Source: Actinomycetota bacterium (lineage in GTDB: Bacteria > Actinomycetota > Actinomycetes > Actinomycetales > Dermatophilaceae). Taken from it: a stretch of 64,000 bases of DNA. A program made the position numbers and the translations under genes. Shown piece by piece: positions 32,949 to 41,387 of the stretch. A model generated the notes under the pieces. The model had not been told where the DNA came from. It saw only the letters and a program-made list of their open reading frames with translations, and searched no databases. The stretch covers positions 54,577-118,576 of the forward strand of contig JAIUPO010000012.1 of the NCBI GenBank assembly GCA_020160805.1, given 5' to 3'. Position 1 is the first letter of the stretch. Each line of letters begins with the position of its first letter.

Positions 32949-33312
32949 GGAAGAAGTCCTTAGGGGGGAGGGGCCTGGGGGGATGGCCCGGGAAGGGGAC
33001 GTTCTTTCTACGGTAGCGTGATCGTTTCGTTATCCAAAATTCAAGGACCTTCGCCGCCGCGTGATGCTGCCCACGTGATAACCGGCCTCGAACTCGCCCG
33101 TCGCTCCCGAGCCCGCCCTGACCTGCAGGTATGCTGCCGCGTTCCCGCCGCGCGTGGCCGGCGTGGCCACGGCATGCCGGCGGCAGGCGCGAGTCGTACC
33201 ATCGGGGTCGTAATCGGGGGGAAAAAGCACCCAACCGTGGACCGGCCAGCGGCGTCCACACCATATGACCGCGATCGCCGTGCCCCGAGGGCTGAGCTGG
33301 GATAGGAGGGCT
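32949..33312. promoter_or_regulatory. Divergent control region between M23 peptidase and ECF sigma genes
   Basis: About 360 bases with no supported gene. On the minus strand, near 33020-33040, ATAACG-AAACG-ATCACG is a direct repeat with 11-base period resembling MtrA boxes that control cell-wall hydrolase genes; this is a weak match. I looked for a c-di-AMP (ydaO) riboswitch, often found before such peptidases, and did not find its conserved core. AGGAGG at 33304-33309 is the ribosome site for the sigma gene. Confidence 0.4.
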
Positions 33313-33813
33313 GTGGCCAACGGCGTCAGCGGTTCGGCCGCGGATGAAGCCGCCGTCCGGGAGGTCTACCGCGCCAACTACGGCATGCTCGCCGGCTGGT
33401 GCGCCCAGCTCGTCGGCGACCGCGACCTCGCCCATGATGTGGCCACCGAGGCCTTCGTTCGCCTGCTCGCCCATTGGGGGACTGTCGCCGAGCCGCGCGC
33501 TTGGCTCTACACCGCCGCCGCGAACATCATCCGCGACCACTGGCGCAAGAAGAGCCGCGAACAGGTGGCCTATGGCAAGGTCGGTCACGACATCGAGACC
33601 GGATCCGAACACGACCTGGCCCGCGATCTGTCCGTGCGCGATGCCGTGCAGTCCCTGCCAGACCGGCTGCGCACCGCCGTCATGCTGCATTACTTCGCCG
33701 ACCTGTCCATCGCCCAGGTGGCCGGGCAACTCGGCAAATCCGAGGGGGCCGTCAAACGTGATCTGTGGGATGCCCGCCAGCGTCTCGCGGCCCGACTGGA
33801 GGGTGCCCGATGA
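33313..33813 (+). CDS. ECF-type sigma-70 family sigma factor
   Basis: 166 residues. Region 2 spans VREVYRANYGMLAGWCAQLV, GDRDLAHDVATEAFVRLLAH and the -10-binding TAAANIIRDHWRKKSREQ. Region 4 spans LPDRLRTAVMLHYFADLSIA and QVAGQLGKSEGAVKRDLWDA. The GTG at 33313 lies only three bases after AGGAGG, so the ATG at 33265 (no ribosome site) or a shorter form remain possible. The stop overlaps the ATG of the membrane sensor gene, which probably acts as its anti-sigma partner. Confidence 0.85.
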   Translation: MANGVSGSAADEAAVREVYRANYGMLAGWCAQLVGDRDLAHDVATEAFVRLLAHWGTVAEPRAWLYTAAANIIRDHWRKKSREQVAYGKVGHDIETGSEHDLARDLSVRDAVQSLPDRLRTAVMLHYFADLSIAQVAGQLGKSEGAVKRDLWDARQRLAARLEGAR

Positions 33814-35234
33814 ACGACCACGATCCCATCGAGGAGTTCTTCGCCCGAGAACGCGGCGCGATCGAGCCACTGCCCGGCGGCGAGGACCGCTGGCACGACA
33901 TCGTCGGCCAGGCCCGGGCTCGCCGTGCGCCCCAGCGCCGGTGGATCGGGTATGCCGCGGCGGTCGCCGCCGCGGCCACGCTCGCCGGAACCGGTGGCTG
34001 GCTGCTGCGCGGCTCGCTGCCGGGTGGCGATGGTGGTGACCGGGTCGCGGGTCGACAAACGTCGGTGAGCCAGACGACCAGCGCGAGCGGTCCGCATACC
34101 TCCAGCACGTCGTCGACGAGCACGCCGGTGACCCAGCCGACCACAGCCGCGTCGCGCCCCACGAGCAAGACCTCAACGGTCAACCCGACGAACTTGCCTG
34201 TCCCGCAAGACTTCGCGCTGATGTCGATGAGCTATGCCGGCAAGGACACCATCCTGGCGCTCGGCTCTGGGACCTGCAGCGGCAGGGGCTGCGCGACCGT
34301 CATCCGATCCACCGACAATGGCAAGACCTGGAATATTGTTGCGAGCGTCGACAATGTCGAAAGCCCCGGGCGCGGTGCGGTGAGCTCTGTTGGGACCGAC
34401 AACGCCCTGACCGGGATCCGGATGGCCAACCCCGAGGTCGGCTGGATCTTCGGTGGCCGGTTGATGAAGACCAGCGACGGTGGCAGTCACTGGGAGAGTG
34501 TCGAGCATGACGGACAGGCCGTCATCGACCTCGCCACCAATGGGACGGACGCCGTCCTGACGGTGGCGCTCGACGGATGTGACGGCACCAAGTGCAGCGG
34601 GGATGTCTCCGTGCAGAAGACGACGATCAACGATATGGCGACGCGCGAGATTGGTCGCGTCTCGATGACGGAGGCAACCGACTCGGCAGATGTCGAGTTC
34701 ACGCTGCAGGGCGCCGCGATCGTGCAGGTCGCCGCTGTCGGCACGTCCGGGGCCGGCGCGTATGCCGTGGCCGGCGACACCATGACCGCTATCGACCTCG
34801 GGTGTGGCGATGTCCCCGGGAGTTATGTCGCGGCCTCCGGCGGGGCGCTCGACTTCCGCGCCTGCCGCAGCGGCGATGGCGAGTGGAGCTTCGCGAAGAC
34901 TTCGCAGTCCTCCGGTCAGCAGCCTGAGTTCACGCCGATCGATGGCTCGGCGCTGCTCGGTCCTGGCGTTTTCGCGAGCTTCGCCGCAACCGGCGAGGAC
35001 AACCTCGTCGCGGCCTCCGGCGGCCGCTCGGGTGACGGTCAGCTGCTGGTCTCGCACGATGGCGGTCACAGCTGGACGGTGCCGGCGTCGGCGCCGCCGA
35101 TTCCCGAGCGTGGCTGGCGCTGGGTGGCTTCGCCGGGTGCCAGTTGGTATTACGCGATCCCCGCCGACGGCTTCCGCGGATTCTGGCGCAGCACCGACCA
35201 GGGCGAGACCTGGGAGAAGATCGGCCTCGGCTGA
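33810..35234 (+). CDS. Membrane-anchored Asp-box beta-propeller protein, putative anti-sigma partner
   Basis: 474 residues. About 45 cytoplasmic residues (IEEFFARERGAIEPLPGGED) precede one membrane helix (near 47-66), then a Ser/Thr-rich linker and an extracellular propeller carrying Asp-box motifs (STDNGKTW, TSDGGSHW, SHDGGHSW, STDQGETW). It overlaps the ECF sigma gene by four bases, as anti-sigma factors do, but the HxxxCxxC zinc anti-sigma motif is absent. The propeller could sense an extracellular ligand. The pairing is seen; the anti-sigma role is inferred. Confidence 0.75.
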   Translation: MNDHDPIEEFFARERGAIEPLPGGEDRWHDIVGQARARRAPQRRWIGYAAAVAAAATLAGTGGWLLRGSLPGGDGGDRVAGRQTSVSQTTSASGPHTSSTSSTSTPVTQPTTAASRPTSKTSTVNPTNLPVPQDFALMSMSYAGKDTILALGSGTCSGRGCATVIRSTDNGKTWNIVASVDNVESPGRGAVSSVGTDNALTGIRMANPEVGWIFGGRLMKTSDGGSHWESVEHDGQAVIDLATNGTDAVLTVALDGCDGTKCSGDVSVQKTTINDMATREIGRVSMTEATDSADVEFTLQGAAIVQVAAVGTSGAGAYAVAGDTMTAIDLGCGDVPGSYVAASGGALDFRACRSGDGEWSFAKTSQSSGQQPEFTPIDGSALLGPGVFASFAATGEDNLVAASGGRSGDGQLLVSHDGGHSWTVPASAPPIPERGWRWVASPGASWYYAIPADGFRGFWRSTDQGETWEKIGLG

Positions 35235-35235
35235 C

Positions 35236-35254
35236 GGCATACCCGCGGGTAGCC
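35236..35254 (+). terminator. Hairpin after sensor gene containing a GGCATAC word
   Basis: GGC-A-TACCCGC and GGGTAGCC form a short imperfect stem starting two bases after the stop. Its left arm contains GGCATAC. It is probably a terminator before the sucCD operon; no T-run follows. Confidence 0.5.
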
Positions 35255-35391
35255 CGTGAACGGTCACTTTCAGCGCTGGATGGCGGGTCATGTGATCCGT
35301 CCGACCGATGATCTGGTCGGGATCATTGCGCTGAACCCTTTAGGCTCGGACCGACCCCTGCCGCATCGATGCAAGCGAGGACGGACCAAGC

Positions 35392-36594
35392 GTGGACCTT
35401 TACGAGTACCAGGCACGTGACCTTTTCGAGCAGCACGGGGTTCCCGTGCTCGGCGGCGCCGTCGCCACGACCCCCGAGCAGGCGCGCGCCGCGGCCGAGA
35501 CGGTCGGCGCCAAGAGTGGCGGTGTCACCGTCGTCAAGGCCCAGGTCAAGACCGGTGGCCGTGGCAAGGCTGGCGGCGTCAAGGTCGCCAAGACCGCGGA
35601 CGAGGCGCAGGAGTATGCCGAGCAGATCCTCGGCATGGACATCAAGGGCCACACGGTCAAGACCGTGATGATCGCCCAGGGCGCGAAGATCGCCGAGGAG
35701 TATTACTTCTCGATCCTGCTCGACCGGGCCAACCGGGGCTATCTCGCCATGTGCTCCAAAGAGGGCGGCATGGACATCGAGACGCTCGCGGTCGAGCGCC
35801 CCGAGGCGCTCGCCCGGATCGCGGTGGACCCCAATGTCGGCATCGATGACGCCAAGGCCCGCGAGATCGTGGAGGCGGCCCGCTTTGACGCCGAGACCGG
35901 CGAGAAGATCGTGCCCGTCCTGCAGAAGCTGTGGGGGGTTTACCGCGACGAGGATGCGACCTTGGTCGAGGTCAACCCGCTGGTCAAGACCGAGGACGGC
36001 GAGATCGTCGCCCTCGACGGCAAGGTCTCGATCGACGAGAACTCCGACTTCCGCCACCCGGAGCACGACGCCTTTGTCGACCACTCCAAGACCGACCCGC
36101 TGGAAGTCCTGGCGATTGAGCGGCACCTGAACTACGTCAAGCTGGACGGCGATGTCGGCATCATCGGCAATGGCGCGGGCCTGGTCATGAGCACCCTGGA
36201 TGTCGTGGCCTATGCCGGCGAGGAGTTCACGAATGCCGACGGTGCCCACCCCAAGCCCGCGAACTTTCTCGACATTGGCGGCGGCGCCAATGCCGAGGTG
36301 ATGGCCAACGGCCTCGATGTGATCTTCGAGGACAAGCAGGTCAAGGCGGTCTTCGTTAACGTCTTCGGCGGCATCACCGCCTGCGATGCGGTCGCCGATG
36401 GCATCGTCAAGGCCTACGGAATCCTCGAAGGCCACGGCAAGTCGCCCAAGCCGCTGGTCGTGCGCCTCGACGGCAATAACGCCGAAGAGGGTCGCCGAAT
36501 CCTCGATGAGGCTGCCCTTCCGCTGCTGGAGCGCGTCGACACGATGGACGGCGCCGCGCGCCGCGTCGCCGAACTCGCCGCCGCGGCCAACTGA
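35392..36594 (+). CDS. sucC: Succinyl-CoA synthetase beta subunit (ADP-forming)
   Basis: 400 residues, ATP-grasp fold. The start [20 protein letters not shown] (GTG codon) is followed by [17 protein letters not shown], the ADP-binding region [20 protein letters not shown] and the C-terminal CoA-ligase domain [17 protein letters not shown] and [19 protein letters not shown]. With SucD it makes ATP from succinyl-CoA in the citric acid cycle. sucD starts 39 bases downstream. Confidence 0.96.
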   Translation: MDLYEYQARDLFEQHGVPVLGGAVATTPEQARAAAETVGAKSGGVTVVKAQVKTGGRGKAGGVKVAKTADEAQEYAEQILGMDIKGHTVKTVMIAQGAKIAEEYYFSILLDRANRGYLAMCSKEGGMDIETLAVERPEALARIAVDPNVGIDDAKAREIVEAARFDAETGEKIVPVLQKLWGVYRDEDATLVEVNPLVKTEDGEIVALDGKVSIDENSDFRHPEHDAFVDHSKTDPLEVLAIERHLNYVKLDGDVGIIGNGAGLVMSTLDVVAYAGEEFTNADGAHPKPANFLDIGGGANAEVMANGLDVIFEDKQVKAVFVNVFGGITACDAVADGIVKAYGILEGHGKSPKPLVVRLDGNNAEEGRRILDEAALPLLERVDTMDGAARRVAELAAAAN

Positions 36595-36633
36595 ACGCAA
36601 CGGACCCAGGGATAAGGACGGCATACAACAGCC

Positions 36634-37524
36634 ATGGCAATCTTTCTCACCGAAAACTCCAAGGTCATCGTTCAGGGCATGACCGGCTCCGAAGGCTTGA
36701 AGCACACCACGCGCATGCTCGCCTCGGGCACCAATGTGGTGGGCGGGGTGAACCCGCGTAAGGCGGGCACGACCGTCGACTTCCCCGAGGGCAAGCAGGT
36801 CCCGGTCTTCGGGACCGTCGCCGAGGCGATGGCGCAGACCGGCGCCGATGTCTCGGTGCTCTTCGTGCCCCCGGCCTTCACCAAGGCCGCCGTCATCGAG
36901 GCGATCGACGCCGGGATCGGCCTCGCGGTCGTCATCACCGAGGGCGTCGCGGTCAAGGACACCGCTGAGTTCTACAACTACAGCCTCGGCAAGGGCACCC
37001 GGATCATCGGCCCGAACTGCCCCGGCCTGATCAGCCCCGGGAAGTCGAATGCCGGCATCATCCCCGCCGACATCGCCGGCCCGGGCAAGATCGGTCTGGT
37101 GTCGAAGTCGGGCACCTTGACCTATCAGATGATGTTCGAACTGCGCGACTTCGGCTTCTCCACCGGCGTCGGCATCGGCGGTGACCCGATCATCGGCACC
37201 ACCCACATCGACTGCCTCGAAGCCTTCGAGAACGACCCCGAGACCGTGGCGATCGTGATGATCGGCGAGATCGGTGGCGACGCGGAGGAGCGGGCCGCGG
37301 CATACATCAAGGAGCACGTGACCAAGCCAGTCGTCGGCTATGTCGCCGGCTTCACCGCGCCCGAGGGCAAGACGATGGGCCACGCCGGTGCCATCGTGTC
37401 CGGCTCCTCCGGCACCGCCCAGGCCAAGAAGGAAGCCCTCGAGGCGGCCGGCGTCAAGGTCGGCAAGACCCCGTCCGAAACCGCCGCCCTGATGCGCGAG
37501 ATCATGGAGTCCCTCCCCGCCTGA
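36634..37524 (+). CDS. sucD: Succinyl-CoA synthetase alpha subunit
   Basis: 296 residues. The CoA-binding Rossmann domain carries [19 protein letters not shown] and [20 protein letters not shown]. The active-site His that is phosphorylated lies in the C-terminal [13 protein letters not shown], and the second domain includes [16 protein letters not shown] and [13 protein letters not shown]. The sucC-sucD gap contains one GGCATAC word at about 36622. A long palindrome follows the stop. Confidence 0.96.
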   Translation: MAIFLTENSKVIVQGMTGSEGLKHTTRMLASGTNVVGGVNPRKAGTTVDFPEGKQVPVFGTVAEAMAQTGADVSVLFVPPAFTKAAVIEAIDAGIGLAVVITEGVAVKDTAEFYNYSLGKGTRIIGPNCPGLISPGKSNAGIIPADIAGPGKIGLVSKSGTLTYQMMFELRDFGFSTGVGIGGDPIIGTTHIDCLEAFENDPETVAIVMIGEIGGDAEERAAAYIKEHVTKPVVGYVAGFTAPEGKTMGHAGAIVSGSSGTAQAKKEALEAAGVKVGKTPSETAALMREIMESLPA

Positions 37525-37544
37525 CCCGTGACGCGCGGGAGCCT

Positions 37545-37637
37545 GTAGGTTTCCCGCCCGATGCCGGAAACCCTTCCTTTGTGCCGGAAAGCTTCTGACA
37601 CAAACAAAGGGTTTGCGGCACTGGGCGGGAAACCTAC
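37545..37637. repeat. Long imperfect palindrome, family F (39-nt arms)
   Basis: The arms at 37545-37583 and 37599-37637 pair over most of their length. The outer 15 bases (GTAGGTTTCCCGCCC) are perfect, with a few mismatches inside (TGCCGGAAACCC against GGGTTTGCGGCA). It is located between the convergent sucD and prepilin peptidase genes, as expected for a bidirectional terminator, but much longer than needed. Confidence 0.88.
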
Positions 37638-37669
37638 ATCCGGCACCGGCGGCCCGGGGGAGAGGCGGG

Positions 37670-38314
37670 TTACTGGAACGGGAGGAGCAGGAGCGCGGCG
37701 CCAATCATGAAGGGGCCGAACGCGATTCGGGTGTTGCGCGCGGCCCGGCGGCGGACCAGCAGGGCCGCGGCATACACGCCGGCGATGACGAACGTCAGGT
37801 AGGTGGCGACGAGGGCGGGTGGCCAGCCGAACCAGCCGAGCAGGATCCCGATGAGCCCGGCGAGCGTGACATCGCCGCGCCCGAGCCCGCGGCGCAAGGC
37901 GATCAGGTGCAGCAGGTGGTATGCCGCCCACAAGGTCGCCCCAACCATCGCGGCGCGCTGCAGGGGTTGCCAGGAGTCGATGGCCCACGAGTTGAGGGTG
38001 GTCAGCCCGAGCAGCGCCGGATAAGCAGGCCAGGTGATCGCGCGCGGGAGCCGGTGAACCTCTAAGTCGATCGCGGCGAGCGCGAGCCCGACGATCACCG
38101 CGAGCACGCCGGTCAGCACGACGCTGAGGGGCCAGTCCGAGAGGCCGTATGCCGTGACCCCGGCCGTCGCGGACGTCACCGGCGGCAGCCAGCGCGCCGG
38201 TCGCGGGGGCGGGTCATCGTCATACCGGAACGCCCCGCCGGCGAGGCGCGCCCGAGCCCACCAGCCGCCGAGGCCGCCGGCCACGGCGGCGAGCAGGGTG
38301 AGCGCGAACTCCAT
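37670..38314 (-). CDS. Type IV prepilin peptidase (A24) family protein, peptidase domain only
   Basis: 214 residues, six or seven helices. The two catalytic aspartates lie in LAAIDLEVHRLP and RGLGRGDVTLAGLIG. The N-terminal cysteine-rich methylase domain is absent, as in actinobacterial CpaA/TadV-like peptidases. It would process pseudopilins of a Tad or type IV pilus system, but no pilus genes are in the window. ATG at 38314 is chosen; an upstream extension lacks a good start. Confidence 0.82.
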   Translation of the reverse strand: MEFALTLLAAVAGGLGGWWARARLAGGAFRYDDDPPPRPARWLPPVTSATAGVTAYGLSDWPLSVVLTGVLAVIVGLALAAIDLEVHRLPRAITWPAYPALLGLTTLNSWAIDSWQPLQRAAMVGATLWAAYHLLHLIALRRGLGRGDVTLAGLIGILLGWFGWPPALVATYLTFVIAGVYAAALLVRRRAARNTRIAFGPFMIGAALLLLPFQ

Positions 38315-38377
38315 GCCGCCGACCCTAAGCCGCACGGCCGCGCGGCGCTCGCCGCCATCCACAGGCTCGCCCGCGGC

Positions 38378-38443
38378 CCGTCGAGTTCGGGAAACACGCC
38401 GACGGCGAGGTGCGTGTGTGGGCGTGTTTCCCGAACTCGACGG
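38378..38443. repeat. Long palindrome, family A copy 1 (23-bp perfect stem)
   Basis: The arms at 38378-38400 and 38421-38443 are perfect complements (core GTCGAGTTCGGGAAACACGC) with a 20-base loop. A copy with the same arms and another 20-base loop lies at 46266-46327. It sits downstream of the sensor gene ending at 38486. Confidence 0.92.
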
Positions 38444-38485
38444 CCTAGCGGCCGCGGAGGCGAGCGCTGGGCCAGGGCGCGGGGG

Positions 38486-39949
38486 TCAGCGCTGGGCGGC
38501 GAGGGCGCTGAGCCGGTTGAGCTCGCCGATGTAGACCTCGTGGTTGAGTTCGGCGGCCGAGACCCAGAGCGTAATCGTCGAGACGTAGCCCGGCGTCTTG
38601 GTCGGGGTGATCGCGACGAACTCGGTGAAGGGATCGGTGCCGTCGGCGAAGGTCGTCGTCACGGTGAATTGCCCAGGATGAGCGCCGGTCACAGCCGTGG
38701 TCGTGGTCTGGCCCTCCGTCACGGTGCAGCCGGTGAAGCCCGTCGTCAGGCGATCCTGCAGCTCCTGCACCGACTCACCCTCGGCGACTTGCCGGATCCG
38801 TTGCGAGGCAAAGAAGCTCGCGTCCTTGCCCGCGATCTTCACCTTCATGATCCCGAAGACTCCGGAGCCAGAGGTGTCCGCGTCGCAGCCCTGCGTCACC
38901 ACCGGTGAACCCTCGAACTCCCAGCTTGCGGACTCGCTGGCGCCGCCATCGGTGAGCACCGGCGAGGCGAAATCCGCCGGCTCGACAAAAAGGTTGAGCG
39001 GTGGCACCTTTCCGGGCGGGCCGAGCACGAGCGGGCCCGCAGCCGACCCACTGCCTCCGCCATCGGCCTGCAGCAGCCGCGCGTTCATCACCCAACTGAG
39101 CCGGGCGATCTGCCCCAACTCGACCTCAGAGGTGCCCGGTGACTCCCAGAGCTCGAGATAGGACAGGTGCCGCCCGACCTGGGTCAGCACGACCCAGCCG
39201 GCCCCGCCCTCGTCCGTCGTGAAGGACCAGAGGAAGGGGCGCTCCTCGAGAGCATCTGTGGATTGCGGCGTCAGGCCGCCCTTGGGCCCAGGCGTCGCGC
39301 AGGAGCCGAAGGCCGTCGACATGGTATTCAGCGCAGCCACGGCTGCCGACTCATCGTCGAAGATCCAGACACGTTCACTGGCAAAAGGTGCCGGCGCGCC
39401 CGCCGCGGTCACCGTCTGCGCATCGACCAGCATCCCGCCGGGATTCGCCAGACACAAGGGATCTTCCAGCCCACCGGACGCAGCCGCATCCGCCACCGTC
39501 GGGGCAGCCTCCAGACCCAGGGCTTGCTGCCATTCCGTGCCGATCGGCAGCAGCACCGCGCTGGACGCGATGAGGTCACGCCACTGCTCCTCGGTCAGCG
39601 TCGCGGGCGAGGACAAGCTGCTTGACGAAGCGTCCGAAGAACTGCTCGACGTCGAACTCGTGGTCGTCGACGATTGAGTCGTCGAGGACGCGGCCGGGTC
39701 GCCGGTGTGGCGGTCCGAGCGCAGCACGCCCGAGAGTCCAACCGCCGCCACGACCAACCCTGCCGCCGCCAGCCCCGCCCCCGTCATCAGCCAGCGGGAC
39801 CGGCGCGGCGCCTGCACGCCGCCCTTGACTTCCGATACCGGGGCCAGCGGCACCGCCGTCACATCGGCGCGCAACGAATCCAGCGCCGAACGGACCAGGT
39901 CGTCATCCTCGGCTGACCAGTCGTCGTCGAAGACATCGTTCTCACGCAT
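38486..39949 (-). CDS. Membrane-anchored extracellular protein paired with a sigma factor
   Basis: 487 residues. A 50-residue acidic cytoplasmic segment (MRENDVFDDDWSAEDDDLVR), one membrane helix (near 56-76), a Ser/Thr-only linker of about 35 residues and a 370-residue extracellular region with two repeats of a sensor-type fold. Paired Cys residues occur (GSCATPG, GCDADTSGSG, GCTVTEG). The ATG overlaps the end of the upstream sigma gene by eight bases, so it probably regulates that sigma factor. No zinc anti-sigma motif is visible. Confidence 0.72.
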   Translation of the reverse strand: MRENDVFDDDWSAEDDDLVRSALDSLRADVTAVPLAPVSEVKGGVQAPRRSRWLMTGAGLAAAGLVVAAVGLSGVLRSDRHTGDPAASSTTQSSTTTSSTSSSSSDASSSSLSSPATLTEEQWRDLIASSAVLLPIGTEWQQALGLEAAPTVADAAASGGLEDPLCLANPGGMLVDAQTVTAAGAPAPFASERVWIFDDESAAVAALNTMSTAFGSCATPGPKGGLTPQSTDALEERPFLWSFTTDEGGAGWVVLTQVGRHLSYLELWESPGTSEVELGQIARLSWVMNARLLQADGGGSGSAAGPLVLGPPGKVPPLNLFVEPADFASPVLTDGGASESASWEFEGSPVVTQGCDADTSGSGVFGIMKVKIAGKDASFFASQRIRQVAEGESVQELQDRLTTGFTGCTVTEGQTTTTAVTGAHPGQFTVTTTFADGTDPFTEFVAITPTKTPGYVSTITLWVSAAELNHEVYIGELNRLSALAAQR

Positions 39950-40433
39950 GGCCACCCTCCTTCGCCCGCAATGCCTCCGCCAGGGCCTTGCGGCCGTGGT
40001 GCAGGCGAGCCTTGATCGTGCCGACGGGGGAGCCCAGATCGTCGGCGATCTGCTCAACGCTCATGTCGAGCAGATAGTGCAGCGCCAGCACCTCGCGGTG
40101 CTGCGGGCTGAGTGTCTTCAGCGCGGCGACGACATACGCCCGATCCTCGGCCGGCCGTGCCGGCTCCTCCGGCACCAGCGCGAGCCGGCGGTGCGCCTCG
40201 CCCCTGTTGGTGTCCTTGCGCCACTGCGAGATCGCCAGCCGCCGCGCCACCGTGCGCACCCAGGACAGCGGGTCGTCCGCCGCGCTGACCTGGCTCCACC
40301 GCTGCCAGGCGCGGGCATACGCCTCCTGCGTGCAATCCTGCGCCAGGGTCAAATCGCCGGTCGTGGCGTAGACGAGGTGGATGACGCGATGCGCCGTGTC
40401 CCGATAGAACGAGTCGAAGTCGAGCGCCGTCAC
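39942..40433 (-). CDS. SigE-family sigma-70 factor
   Basis: 163 residues. Region 2: FDSFYRDTAHRVIHLVYATT, GDLTLAQDCTQEAYARAWQR and SWVRTVARRLAISQWRKDTN. Region 4: LSPQHREVLALHYLLDMSVE and QIADDLGSPVGTIKARLHHG. GTG at 40433 gives a family-length protein; ATG at 40508 would add 25 residues. The stop overlaps the downstream sensor gene, giving a second sigma/membrane-sensor pair in this window, opposite in orientation to the one at 33313-35234. Confidence 0.88.
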   Translation of the reverse strand: MTALDFDSFYRDTAHRVIHLVYATTGDLTLAQDCTQEAYARAWQRWSQVSAADDPLSWVRTVARRLAISQWRKDTNRGEAHRRLALVPEEPARPAEDRAYVVAALKTLSPQHREVLALHYLLDMSVEQIADDLGSPVGTIKARLHHGRKALAEALRAKEGGHA

Positions 40434-40534
40434 GTCGTGCGTGGCCTCCCCTCGGCGCGTCGGCAAGGCCGGCCACGCCGGTCTCGCGCTGTGGATCGCT
40501 GCTGTCATGACCCCCCAGACGCGTGGGGGATCGG

Positions 40535-41032
40535 TCAGGTTGCCACGCTATCGGAGGATCGCGGGGGGACCGTCCAGGCTCCCCGCCGTCGGCGCCGCAA
40601 CCATAGATAGACCCCCACCAGCAGCGTGCCGAGGAAGGCTTCCGTCAGGCGTGAGGTGTAGCGCACCGCCTCCCCGGCGAGACCCTGCAGATTGTGGTCG
40701 CGCAGGATCGAGACGCCCAGGGGTATGACGAGCAGCGCCGCCCACAGGCCGCACCGGCTGGCCGGTCGGTCCGGCGCGCTGGGGTCAACGCTGCGCCGGT
40801 CGAAGACATCGAAGGCGAAAGGTGCCAGCGTGATGAACGCCAGGGTCTCCGCCTGCTGGGTCACGCTGGTGCGATTGAAGACCACGGTGACCAGCAGCAA
40901 CAGGCCACCCGCCAGCGCGGCCCACCGCAGGGGCCGTCGCGGGGCGAGATATGCCGCGCAGTGCGCCGGTGGCGCGGTCGAAGGCAGCCAAGCGCGAGCG
41001 CGGTTGCGAATCGACGGAGGTGAATCGGCCAC
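40535..41032 (-). CDS. Membrane protein with doubtful N-terminus
   Basis: Up to 165 residues. From about residue 31 on it is a membrane protein with three or four helices (RWAALAGGLLLLVTVVF, GLWAALLVIPLGVSIL, FLGTLLVGVYLWLRRRRRG). The first 30 codons lie antiphase over the remains of an exported propeller gene and look non-native (MADSPPSIRNRARAWLPSTA). It is probably the 3' part of a gene whose start was lost in the fusion near 40950. I do not recognise the family. Confidence 0.5.
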   Translation of the reverse strand: MADSPPSIRNRARAWLPSTAPPAHCAAYLAPRRPLRWAALAGGLLLLVTVVFNRTSVTQQAETLAFITLAPFAFDVFDRRSVDPSAPDRPASRCGLWAALLVIPLGVSILRDHNLQGLAGEAVRYTSRLTEAFLGTLLVGVYLWLRRRRRGAWTVPPRSSDSVAT

Positions 41033-41207
41033 CGATGACCATGGTCGAGCCGGCCTGCGTGATGGCGAAAACGGCCCCGTCGTCGACCGCCGGGGTGCCC
41101 GTTTGCGGAATGGCGGCGACCACGTGTTCGTGACCTGGTGCGGCGAGTGCGACCCCCGAGGTCGCGAGCGCCAGCGTGATGGACGCGGCGAAGGTACGAC
41201 AAAACAT
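40950..41207 (-). pseudogene. 5' fragment of an exported beta-propeller (delta-60/PQQ-like) protein
   Basis: ATG 41207 opens with a good signal peptide (FAASITLALATSGVALAAPG), then IPQTGTPAVDDGAVFAITQA and the repeat start GSTMVIGGRFTSVDSQPRSR, then LAAFDRATGAL. This is the first blade of a secreted repeat protein normally several hundred residues long. After about 86 codons the similarity stops and the frame continues as antiphase sequence of the membrane protein. It is a gene remnant joined to another gene. Confidence 0.65.
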
Positions 41208-41387
41208 GCAACAAACCCCTAAAACGGCGCCTGGGAGCTGGCGCGATACAACCGTGCTGGGCCAGAGTCTGCGCCCCGCACCGGGCGCTCTGGCTAGGCC
41301 CCTCGCGCCAGGCGATCGCGGTGATTTGACCGGCCCGCGGCGTGGGGTCGGCATCTGAGGCAATCCGTGGGTGACGATGGGGACGCT

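Noticed and set aside
32949..33264. Possible c-di-AMP (ydaO) riboswitch before the M23 peptidase
   Set aside because: This riboswitch is common before cell-wall hydrolase genes in actinobacteria, but I could not find the conserved core or its long-range pairings in the leader.
35323..37704. 793-codon open frame on the minus strand
   Set aside because: Antisense to sucC and sucD, which are unambiguous; low-complexity composition typical of shadow frames.
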